A stretch of DNA of 42,977 nt from a virus, in IMG/VR virus record IMGVR_UViG_3300043434_001094, positions 1-42,977 of that record; one strand, written 5' to 3'. Below, one piece after another: positions 14,309-21,793 of the stretch. Within the stretch, counting starts at the first letter, position 1. Every line of letters begins with the position of its first letter. The position numbers were made by a program, and so were the translations under genes. Under the pieces are notes generated by a model. It made no database searches and was not told the origin of the DNA. It saw only the letters and a program-made list of their open reading frames with translations.

Positions 14309-15325
14309 GTGGCAAAACCGCAAAAAATCAAGAACCGGGACGGTTCGACATCTTACCGCATTCAAATTTATAAACGCATCGATGACCGGACCTGGCGAGA
14401 GTCCAAGACGTTCAGCACGCGGCAGAATGCGCTGGACTGGGCCGCCAAACGAGAGGCCGAGATCGAGCGTGAAGCGGTGCATGGTGAAGCGACTACGCAA
14501 CAACTGAAAGACATCATCAAAAACTACCAAACCCAGTTCGGTCATGGCTATGGTCGGTCGAAAAATTACGACATCGAGCGGCTGTTGAATTACCCGCTGG
14601 CAGAGATTGCGGTCAATAAGCTGACGACTAAACACTTGATCAACCATTGCATTGAGCGTAACAAAACCGCCAAGCCGCAAACCGTGCATAACGACATCAT
14701 CTGGCTGCGCACGATTTTGCGCACGATGAGCGGGGTCGAGGGCTTTGATTTTGATTTCAATGTGTTTGAACGGGCGATGATCGTGTTACGCGCTGAAAAG
14801 TTGGTGGGCAAATCGGCGGAACGAGAGCGCCGGCCGACTGCCCGCGAACTATGGCGCTTGTCGCGCTATTTTGCGCGAAGCCGATCCAAAATACCGATGC
14901 TGCACATCATGTGGTTTGCGGTGTATTCCGCGCGGAGGATGTCTGAAATCACTCGGCTCGAGTGGACCGATAATAATGATGACCGGCAAACCGGCCTGGT
15001 GCGCGATGCGAAACATCCACGCCAGAAGGAAGGCAATCACAAGCGCTTCAAATACTCGAAATCGGCGTGGAAAATTGTCTGCAAACAGCCCAAAACCAAT
15101 GCGTTGATTTTCCCGTATAACCCACAAACCATCGGCGAATTGTTCAAACGCGCGTGCCGGCTGCTGGAAATCCAGGATTTGCATTTTCACGACTTACGGC
15201 ATGAAGCTACTAGCCGGCTGTTCGAAGCGGGCTATAGTATTGAGCAAGTACAGTTATTCACATTACACGATAGTTGGGCCACATTGAAGCGGTACACGCA
15301 TCTCAGGCCGGAAGACATCGATTGA
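14309..15325 (+). CDS. int: Tyrosine integrase
   Basis: This enzyme would integrate and excise the phage genome. At 338 residues it has an N-terminal arm-binding region ('DGSTSYRIQIYKRIDDRTWR'), a core-binding SAM-like helical domain (about 60-160) and a catalytic domain. Catalytic residues visible are Arg in 'SARRMSEI', Lys in 'DAKHPRQKEG', HxxR in 'FHDLRHEA', and the nucleophile Tyr in 'LKRYTHL'. The start is GTG 14309 with GGGAG nine bases upstream. It is co-oriented with the PrtN-like gene upstream and the membrane gene downstream. Confidence 0.92.
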   Translation: MAKPQKIKNRDGSTSYRIQIYKRIDDRTWRESKTFSTRQNALDWAAKREAEIEREAVHGEATTQQLKDIIKNYQTQFGHGYGRSKNYDIERLLNYPLAEIAVNKLTTKHLINHCIERNKTAKPQTVHNDIIWLRTILRTMSGVEGFDFDFNVFERAMIVLRAEKLVGKSAERERRPTARELWRLSRYFARSRSKIPMLHIMWFAVYSARRMSEITRLEWTDNNDDRQTGLVRDAKHPRQKEGNHKRFKYSKSAWKIVCKQPKTNALIFPYNPQTIGELFKRACRLLEIQDLHFHDLRHEATSRLFEAGYSIEQVQLFTLHDSWATLKRYTHLRPEDID

Positions 15326-15337
15326 CTGAGACTCACC

Positions 15338-16138
15338 ATGCCTATCACCTGCCCCAAATGCCACCACACTCGCAGCGCGCACGATGATCCGTTGATCCCG
15401 GATTATCAGTGTCCGGCGTGTGGGGTGGTGTATGCCAAGGTTGCTCGACATGATTTATCTGACGACGTGATGAACAACATTCGACGATCACGTGAACGGC
15501 CTGAAAACTTGCAGCCGGCCGTGTTGGAGGAGAATGAAAAGTTGCGCGATGATAGTCTCAGATCGCGTATGCCATCGTTTGAATCGCCTTTGATTGATCC
15601 AAAAATGGTAGGCGTGGTTTCAATACTTGTACTCGGTGGGCTCATGTTCTCTTGGGTGTTAACAGGCTATGAGCAACAATCCACAGCAAACAAGTTACAA
15701 GCAGATAAAAAAACGGCAGAAATACGGGCCAGCGAAGAAAGACGCATCGCAAACAATGCCAGGGCCGAGCGTGAACGTGAAGAATCACGCCGGATGCAAC
15801 AAGAGAGCACTAGAATAATAGCCGAAAAAGCACAAAACAAGTGTTTAGCTGATGCAAAATGCACGTTTTTAGGCTTGAACAGCATGCCGAGGATTGATTG
15901 TCAAAAAATGGTCGAAAAGCAGTCTAAATGGTCATTTAAATGGACAGATGGTATTTCTGAAAACAAGTTTGATCGGTTTGCATGGGTTGATGCCGCGCAT
16001 AGTGCTATTTATGCTGCTGGTGACCATGTTCAATTTCAGAATGGTTTTGGCGCCGTAGCTGACATGAAGTACATTTGCGAAGTCGATGCCAAAACGGGGG
16101 CCATCAAAAACGTGACGGTACAACAAGGTCGTTTCTAA
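15338..16138 (+). CDS. Zinc-ribbon single-span membrane protein (moron)
   Basis: The 266-residue protein begins with a Cys4 zinc ribbon (CPKC at 5-8 and CPAC about 25-28, followed by GVVYAKV). A linker leads to one transmembrane segment (about residues 88-108, 'MVGVVSILVLGGLMFSWVL'). A long charged coiled coil and a C-terminal domain with several Cys residues follow. The zinc ribbon would be cytoplasmic and the C-terminal domain periplasmic. It is not needed for any phage step and sits next to int, so it may be a lysogenic-conversion or superinfection-exclusion gene. I associate this type of zinc ribbon with methanotroph proteins, loosely. Confidence 0.72.
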   Translation: MPITCPKCHHTRSAHDDPLIPDYQCPACGVVYAKVARHDLSDDVMNNIRRSRERPENLQPAVLEENEKLRDDSLRSRMPSFESPLIDPKMVGVVSILVLGGLMFSWVLTGYEQQSTANKLQADKKTAEIRASEERRIANNARAEREREESRRMQQESTRIIAEKAQNKCLADAKCTFLGLNSMPRIDCQKMVEKQSKWSFKWTDGISENKFDRFAWVDAAHSAIYAAGDHVQFQNGFGAVADMKYICEVDAKTGAIKNVTVQQGRF

Positions 16139-16310
16139 ATCTACATGATCTAAAAACGTGTGTTTATAGCCAAAACACACGAGTGAATTTTAGGCGGTTT
16201 TTTACGTTTTTAATCAATAGCTTACAATGCAAAAAATCGCGCAAAATGCGCTACGCGCGTAGAATGTGGTTGATGGCTATCGTGGGGCGTTTCGTGTGCG
16301 TAGCATGTGG
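16139..16310. other. Intergenic region between moron and tail operon
   Basis: There is no gene in these 172 bases. Apart from the leftward terminator, they hold a 12-bp palindrome CTACGCGCGTAG (16251-16262) and a GCGC-N5-GCGC pair at 16239-16251. Convergent genes end on each side. An attachment site could lie here because the integrase cluster ends here, but no core is identifiable. Confidence 0.4.
16152..16181 (-). terminator. Terminator of the leftward morphogenesis operon
   Basis: On the minus strand, a 9-bp perfect stem (CGTGTGTTT, 16181-16173, with AAACACACG, 16165-16157) and a 7-base loop are followed by five T residues (16156-16152). It lies about 130 bases beyond the last tail gene and would end the long late transcript. 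Confidence 0.8.
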
Positions 16311-18713
16311 TTATGAATACGTGACATTCACCGCTTTACTGTACGTGGCTGTTGACTGGGTCAAAGCGGGATTGGTTGGCACGCCATTGTCTGGGTCGCT
16401 GCTGGCGTTAATCCATGTGAATAATGACTGTGGGTCGCCGAATGTTGTGGTGGTGCTGGATGACTCACTGATCACGGCGTTTTGTTTCCAGGTGCGAAAT
16501 GTCATAGTCGTGGTGATTTCAGGCACAACGCCGCCGGTGTCGACGTTGGGGTTCACGCCATACGAGCCCTCACCAACACATTGATACACCCTGATCTGCT
16601 CTTCTTCGAGAACGTAACTGTCGGAAAACGTCGAAAATAAAAACAGCCGTAAACTTCTCGTTTTTTGCGTGTAATTGTTGTTGATAGTGTACGATCGCGA
16701 TTCGCTATACTCTGGGTCAAGAATAATAGTGTCTGTTGCACTGGCGGTAGCAGTGTGGGAGATCTCGTACACGACATAGCTATCTAAGCCCATGACCTGC
16801 TTTAATAGCGCATCGAGTTTAAGTGTTGTGGTGGTTGTCTCTGTCGTTGCGGTCTGATCAGTGGCCGTTTTATTTTGTATGTCGCCTATAAATGTTTTTG
16901 GCCCAACAGTCAACGAATATACAGTCGACCATTCAAACTCGATGGGCGTTGTTGGATACCTTACGTTATTGTAATATGATTTTTTGATCACCGTGGTTGT
17001 GCCGCTCGAGTTCCAGTTGGCCTCGATGGCACTACTATTGACTGTGTATTGCAACGGCGTACCTGACACCGATGCAATGGTGGCTGAGTTAATCGTGCCC
17101 ACGTTATAGTTAAAAATATCGATCATCCAAGACTCACCGCCACCGCCACCACCAGGATCATCTGTGCATTTTTTGGGGTTGCTATAAAATCCAATCACCG
17201 CTTGCGCAGTGACATCAAATATCACACGATCACCCGTTTCAAAAACCTGTGCATTGCAGGGTGGATAAGTAATTGCAACATTGCTGTAGTTGTTTGTTTG
17301 TGAAGCAGGCAGAATAGGCAATGAATCTGTCAGTTTGCTTTTCGTCAAGCTGGCTGTAAAAATGCCATCCAGCGTGATGTTACAAGTATCGTCGTTTTTG
17401 TCCACACTGGTTAATGTGGCAACCCGATACCGTCCGTGGTCGCGCTGCGCGGCAGGCAGCATGGCTAAATTAAACCACGTCGCATGTTCAGACGTAGCCA
17501 TTGTATGCTGCAAAATGCTGTCTGGAGCTGTTGGCGTAGATTGTTCTTGGGTAGCAGGTATCCAGAACCCCGTGTCATTTCTGATTTGATTCGTCAACGG
17601 GTCACGCTCGATTACATAGTCAACTTCAATGGTTTTGGTTTCTCCGGTCAGGTCTTCGTTATAAGCAACGCACCATGCACGGGCGCTGATCGATGACGGG
17701 CAATAGGCATCGAGCATCGCAATCTCTTTTGTCAGCGCTTCTTTGTACAGTTTGATTTGATTGATTTTTCGGTCGATTGCGTCCAGCTCGGCGCGCTTTT
17801 TGAGTGCGTTTTTGTTGGCTTCGGTCACCGCATTGAAATCGGTTTGAATGATATGACCATCATCGCCTTCCTGAATCGTCTCCAATGGCAGCTGCTTTTT
17901 GTTTTTTGACCGCCCATAGTCGATCTTCAGCGTATTCGTCGGCACGTCGCCAGGCTTGAATTCAAACTGCAGTTGCCGCTTGCTAGGATCATAATCAACC
18001 CATACGACTTTATTGCCGAGAATTCGCGAGACTAATGATAGATTTTGATTGTACTTTCGTTTAGCTATTTCTCCGATCTCATCGACAGACGGGTTGAGCG
18101 GCAAATCGTCCCCTTCCGTCAGCGTCAATAAATCACTGCCATTGAGCTTGACCTGAAAAGGATCGAAGTTTGGATCGTCTGGCGATTCGACATCGATGTC
18201 ATCGTCAGTGTCTTCCAATATCGCTGCGATGCGTTTTGCAATCTCATCGGCGATGCGCTTTTTTTCTGCGTCGACAATCAACAAGACACTGTTGATCTTG
18301 GCGTTGATGTCCGATTTGCCGAGCGGCCGCAACGACAGAGTATTCGGCTCTGATATTTCAAACGTGATGCTGTCATATGGCAACGTCAGCAACAGATTCA
18401 ACGGCTGAATAATACGCAACCGATCGCCGCTGTTTTTTAGCGTGACGGTGTCGATGTCACACTCCAACTCTAATGCATCGATCGTCAATGCATCTGAATG
18501 AGTGCCATCGACGCTCAATACGATGTTTTGTAGATACCCGTAAACGTTGAGCGTTTTGATCTCTAACGATTCAGCCGCCGGCTGACGCATAACCGGGTTA
18601 TCAATGCTGATAAACAGGCCCAGCGTATCGATCGACATGCCCGTAGGCCGGGTAATGTCGATGGCACTAAATAGCGCATTGAGTTTGAGCGTTGAGACAG
18701 TCAGTGTGGTCAT
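16311..18713 (-). CDS. Large tail-tip or baseplate protein (800 aa)
   Basis: This is the last gene of the late operon. I do not recognise a family. The N-terminal ~150 residues are strand-rich with repeated 'LxI/DxLxL' patterns. A coiled-coil segment lies near residues 300-340 ('NKNALKKRAELDAIDRKIN'), followed by a mixed domain. A Gly-rich linker (DDPGGGGGGES, about 530-540) precedes a Ser/Thr-rich strand domain to the end. That build, length and position downstream of the tape measure fit a central tail-tip or fibre protein. It starts right after the 72-residue gene stops. Confidence 0.6.
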   Translation of the reverse strand: MTTLTVSTLKLNALFSAIDITRPTGMSIDTLGLFISIDNPVMRQPAAESLEIKTLNVYGYLQNIVLSVDGTHSDALTIDALELECDIDTVTLKNSGDRLRIIQPLNLLLTLPYDSITFEISEPNTLSLRPLGKSDINAKINSVLLIVDAEKKRIADEIAKRIAAILEDTDDDIDVESPDDPNFDPFQVKLNGSDLLTLTEGDDLPLNPSVDEIGEIAKRKYNQNLSLVSRILGNKVVWVDYDPSKRQLQFEFKPGDVPTNTLKIDYGRSKNKKQLPLETIQEGDDGHIIQTDFNAVTEANKNALKKRAELDAIDRKINQIKLYKEALTKEIAMLDAYCPSSISARAWCVAYNEDLTGETKTIEVDYVIERDPLTNQIRNDTGFWIPATQEQSTPTAPDSILQHTMATSEHATWFNLAMLPAAQRDHGRYRVATLTSVDKNDDTCNITLDGIFTASLTKSKLTDSLPILPASQTNNYSNVAITYPPCNAQVFETGDRVIFDVTAQAVIGFYSNPKKCTDDPGGGGGGESWMIDIFNYNVGTINSATIASVSGTPLQYTVNSSAIEANWNSSGTTTVIKKSYYNNVRYPTTPIEFEWSTVYSLTVGPKTFIGDIQNKTATDQTATTETTTTTLKLDALLKQVMGLDSYVVYEISHTATASATDTIILDPEYSESRSYTINNNYTQKTRSLRLFLFSTFSDSYVLEEEQIRVYQCVGEGSYGVNPNVDTGGVVPEITTTMTFRTWKQNAVISESSSTTTTFGDPQSLFTWINASSDPDNGVPTNPALTQSTATYSKAVNVTYS

Positions 18714-18932
18714 TTACAACCGCCGAATGGCGTCATCGAGGATCATCAACAACAGCGATAATTCGAATCGCAGTTGCTGCTGTTGGGCTTCAAGTGTATC
18801 TAGCTCAGCTGTAAGCTGAGTAATTCTCGTATTAGCTGCTGTTTTTTTAGCCTCGATGGCCGCATTGTCAAAGAGTATATCCACGTCATACAAGCCATCG
18901 CCGACGTGAGACTTGATAATAGCTTTGCCCAT
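18714..18932 (-). CDS. Small coiled-coil protein in tail cluster (72 aa)
   Basis: This 72-residue protein has a short strand-rich start ('HVGDGLYDVDILFDNAA') and then one long coiled coil ('RITQLTAELDTLEAQQQQL'). Strand plus coiled coil suggests a trimeric linker or a chaperone for neighbouring tail-tip proteins. It stops one base before the 800-residue gene starts. Confidence 0.6.
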   Translation of the reverse strand: MGKAIIKSHVGDGLYDVDILFDNAAIEAKKTAANTRITQLTAELDTLEAQQQQLRFELSLLLMILDDAIRRL

Positions 18933-18934
18933 GT

Positions 18935-19348
18935 TTACAACGTAATGAACCCAGCGCTTTGATCAAGATCGATCTTAAATGTTTGTGTATTCGTCAACGA
19001 CACATCCTCGCCGTTGTCGGCATAGCCGATCAATCGATTATTGGCGCCGTTATAAAAGATCACATAGCGAAACGGCCCGACAGCGCCGGTAGCCGTGAGC
19101 GTAGGCGGATCAGCGCACACCAGCTTGGCCTTGCCACCAGTCTGGCTTAACGAGACTTTCGTCAAAGCGATGCCGCCATGTGTGTAGCCATTGCCGGTAG
19201 GCAATTCGCCTGTGATCTCTGAATACAGGATGTGACCTTTGGTCGGCGCGATACTAGTGAAACAGGCATAGATGACATCGTTATCAAAGTCATGATGCCC
19301 CTGCATTAAGTTGAGTGTGAAATTATCGTATTTACTAACAGTTGCCAT
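18935..19348 (-). CDS. Tail-associated protein (137 aa)
   Basis: This 137-residue strand-rich protein contains 'DVIYACFTSIAPTKGHILYSEI', 'GGIALTKVSLSQTGGKAKLV' and 'GPFRYVIFYNG', resembling the small beta-rich structural proteins that phages place near fibres. The pattern is related to that of the 137-residue protein at 30214-30627, which suggests paralogous fibre-type domains. Its exact role is unknown. Confidence 0.6.
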   Translation of the reverse strand: MATVSKYDNFTLNLMQGHHDFDNDVIYACFTSIAPTKGHILYSEITGELPTGNGYTHGGIALTKVSLSQTGGKAKLVCADPPTLTATGAVGPFRYVIFYNGANNRLIGYADNGEDVSLTNTQTFKIDLDQSAGFITL

Positions 19349-19350
19349 GA

Positions 19351-20967
19351 TTAAACCTCTGCAATTTCCATAATCGCCGTTTTGACGTCGACGATATAAA
19401 TGATGTCGCCAACAACCAGCGAATCATTATTGATCAACGCTGTATCGCCTGGCCTTAGATTGGGATTGATTGCGCAGCGGTAGCGCTTCTGCCCAGATTG
19501 CTGCGCGTAGTATGTCGGATCTGTGAGCGTGATGGTTTCTGTAGTGTCGGGCTCGAAATTGCCCGTTGCAGTCAGCGTGCCCGTCATGCCTGCGCGGCCG
19601 CCCTGTTGCACGTCTAACCTTTCTAACGTGCCGCTGGCCATCACGTAACGTGAGATGCTGCCATCGGCCAGCACATATTCACGAAATATGGTGAGGATGC
19701 CGGTGCTACGCAACGCAATAGCGTCAACATAGGCATCGGCCCCATTCAAAACACAGGTGATGGCCGATAATCCATCGACGCGCAACCGGCACTGAAACGA
19801 CGATATGGGCAAGAGCAAATCGTTCAGCGTGCAGCGATAGCGCGTTGAAACCCATTGCTTGGGCGTATCTACAACAGTGCGTAAAACAATGCTAGGTGTC
19901 TGTCCCGCCAGGTCTAGCATTAGTTGAGACGCCGTGACAGTCATGGGGATATGCAGCACGAAAACAGGGTTTGCACCGGTTAACGTCAACGTTGACTGTG
20001 TTGGCTGCCCAACCCAGTCAGGCGGGATGGTTTGCAGCGTCATGACGCGATTGCCGGTGCCACTATCAGCGACAGCTACTAACTTTCCACTGCCCTGGCA
20101 GACAGATTTCCAATATAAATTGGCGGCCGCAGTGCGCTCAGTCCAGGTGATGCCATCCGCAGATGACAGAGCTGTTGAACTCGCGCCGACAGCAATAAAA
20201 AATCCCCCGTCAGAACACCATTCGACAGCGTAATAATAGTTGGTGTTTGGAAATGAGCGATCTGTCCAGGTTACACCATCAGATGATGTGGCGCATCCAG
20301 GGTACGTCATACCGTAATCATTGACGGCACAAAACAATGATAGCGCTGGCGACCAACACACCGCGCCATAACCTGCTGATGTATTGATAGAGCGGTTCGT
20401 CCATGTGATGCCGTCAGGTGATGTCATGCAGCGATAATTCCCGTTATCTGCAACGGCTACCAGCAGATCTAAATCAGATGACCAACAAACACTGGTCCAG
20501 TTCGAGTATGTGGCGCCTGTCGGGGTCGTCCTGAGCGTCCATGTGATGCCATCCGGCGATGTCATGCAACGGTTATTGCTAGTGCCGCTGCCACCGACCG
20601 CCACAAACAACGACAATTCAGGCGACCAGCACAGTCCATACCAGCTATGCGCCGTACTCGCTGCACGCAACGTCCAGGTGATGCCATCCGGCGATGTCAT
20701 GCACCGACCGGTTGTCGTTCCGTTGCTAGATACGGCACAAAACAACTCAAGTTCTGGCGACCAACACACGCATGACCAGAGATAGTCGGCAGCACTGGTG
20801 CGCGCGGTCCATGCAATGCCATCCGGTGACGTCATCACGCGCGTGCCGGTGCCGCTTTGACCAACCGCAACATATAAATTCAGCGCAGGCGAATAGCAAA
20901 CAGACTTCCACTGGTCTGAGTCGTTGGCACTGGCCCGACTAATCCATGATGCGGATGGATAGGCCAT
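19351..20967 (-). CDS. Tail protein with predicted seven-bladed beta-propeller
   Basis: Residues 1-312 carry seven ~43-residue repeats with the pattern 'VCWSPELxLFxAV', Gly turn, 'RCMTSPDGITWT'. Blades begin near residues 20, 63, 109, 156, 200, 244 and 285. The last blade lacks the 'DGITWT' strand, but the N-terminus (SWISRAS, 7-13) resembles it and could close the ring. Residues ~320-538 form a different strand-rich domain, perhaps the virion-binding part. A receptor- or glycan-binding role at the tail tip is likely but inferred. The repeats are also visible in the DNA (20008-20967). Confidence 0.72.
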   Translation of the reverse strand: MAYPSASWISRASANDSDQWKSVCYSPALNLYVAVGQSGTGTRVMTSPDGIAWTARTSAADYLWSCVCWSPELELFCAVSSNGTTTGRCMTSPDGITWTLRAASTAHSWYGLCWSPELSLFVAVGGSGTSNNRCMTSPDGITWTLRTTPTGATYSNWTSVCWSSDLDLLVAVADNGNYRCMTSPDGITWTNRSINTSAGYGAVCWSPALSLFCAVNDYGMTYPGCATSSDGVTWTDRSFPNTNYYYAVEWCSDGGFFIAVGASSTALSSADGITWTERTAAANLYWKSVCQGSGKLVAVADSGTGNRVMTLQTIPPDWVGQPTQSTLTLTGANPVFVLHIPMTVTASQLMLDLAGQTPSIVLRTVVDTPKQWVSTRYRCTLNDLLLPISSFQCRLRVDGLSAITCVLNGADAYVDAIALRSTGILTIFREYVLADGSISRYVMASGTLERLDVQQGGRAGMTGTLTATGNFEPDTTETITLTDPTYYAQQSGQKRYRCAINPNLRPGDTALINNDSLVVGDIIYIVDVKTAIMEIAEV

Positions 20968-20969
20968 AG

Positions 20970-21434
20970 CTAGACGATCTTAAACCAGCCATTAGCCGGC
21001 GCTTGCACAGTAAATTCATCCGCCGTCGACGAGACAGTCGATGATGCGGACGTCGTATTCAGATCAACGTAAAACAGCAATTTACTCGTTGTGGCACTAA
21101 ATGTGCCCGCAGTTTCAGGCATTACGGCCACCAGATATTTGGCAGTGATCGTCACAGGGTTGCCAAACGCAGCATCAGCACTGTCAAAATAAGTGGTGCC
21201 GGCGGTCGTGGTGCTGTCGATTGCTAGCCCAGTTGCGGCGATCGGCGCGCCATCGCCGCTGGTGATCAATCCCGCCAAGTCAGTGGTCGTGCTATGTGTC
21301 GCGCTGGGGGTGTATGCGTCACTGCACAAACAAAACATGATGTTGCCAGCCGTGCTATCGTCCCACTGTCTGTTTGCATCGGCGGCAATTTGCTTTTCGA
21401 GCCCGTTATATTTTGTGACAGAACCCACGGCCAT
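20970..21434 (-). CDS. Small tail protein (154 aa)
   Basis: This 154-residue protein begins 'MAVGSVTKYNGLEKQIAA' and has a strand-rich, Ala/Thr-rich body ending 'ADEFTVQAPANGWFKIV'. ATG 21434 is chosen over an in-frame start at 21536 because the latter lies deep in the preceding gene and ATG 21434 has AGGGG upstream. Small phage structural proteins of this style often act as fibres or their adapters. No firm family. Confidence 0.65.
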   Translation of the reverse strand: MAVGSVTKYNGLEKQIAADANRQWDDSTAGNIMFCLCSDAYTPSATHSTTTDLAGLITSGDGAPIAATGLAIDSTTTAGTTYFDSADAAFGNPVTITAKYLVAVMPETAGTFSATTSKLLFYVDLNTTSASSTVSSTADEFTVQAPANGWFKIV

Positions 21435-21436
21435 AC

Positions 21437-21793
21437 TTACCCCTGCGCGATGTCGCGCGAAACTAAAAATCGAATTTTGAATGCGTTGGCTTCGTCTACT
21501 TTTTCCACCACGCCCAGAAAACAGCCTGCTTTGCACGACAGCACCAACAAACTATGCGTTTTGATGGTGTCGAGCAGCGCCGTGCGCGCGGTGGCGCTGA
21601 TGTGCGGTAAGCTGATGGTGAACGTGGCATCCGACGCGGTGTAGCCGTTGTCGACGATCAACGCCCCGCCGTCGAGTGTGGCCGTGCGCGAAACGCGACG
21701 GGAAGCGACGGTAAAGTCGCTGTCTTTCATGTCGGGCTCAAAGCGGTGGTCGCCGTTGAGGTCGAACAAATGACTACAGAATGAGACGATCAT
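21437..21793 (-). CDS. Minor tail protein (118 aa)
   Basis: This 118-residue protein lies directly after the tape measure gene, with an ATGA overlap. It is strand-rich ('DATFTISLPHISATARTALL', 'LSCKAGCFLGVVEKV') and its position corresponds to the lambda M/L region. It probably takes part in the tail tip. The assignment is by position and size. Confidence 0.6.
   Translation of the reverse strand: MIVSFCSHLFDLNGDHRFEPDMKDSDFTVASRRVSRTATLDGGALIVDNGYTASDATFTISLPHISATARTALLDTIKTHSLLVLSCKAGCFLGVVEKVDEANAFKIRFLVSRDIAQG

Noticed and set aside
16239-16262. Palindromes as the attP core
   Set aside because: Palindromy alone does not mark an att core, and no host junction sequence is available for comparison.
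19351-20967. Repeats as the variable region of a diversity-generating retroelement
   Set aside because: There is no reverse transcriptase gene and no template repeat; the repeats fit structural blades.
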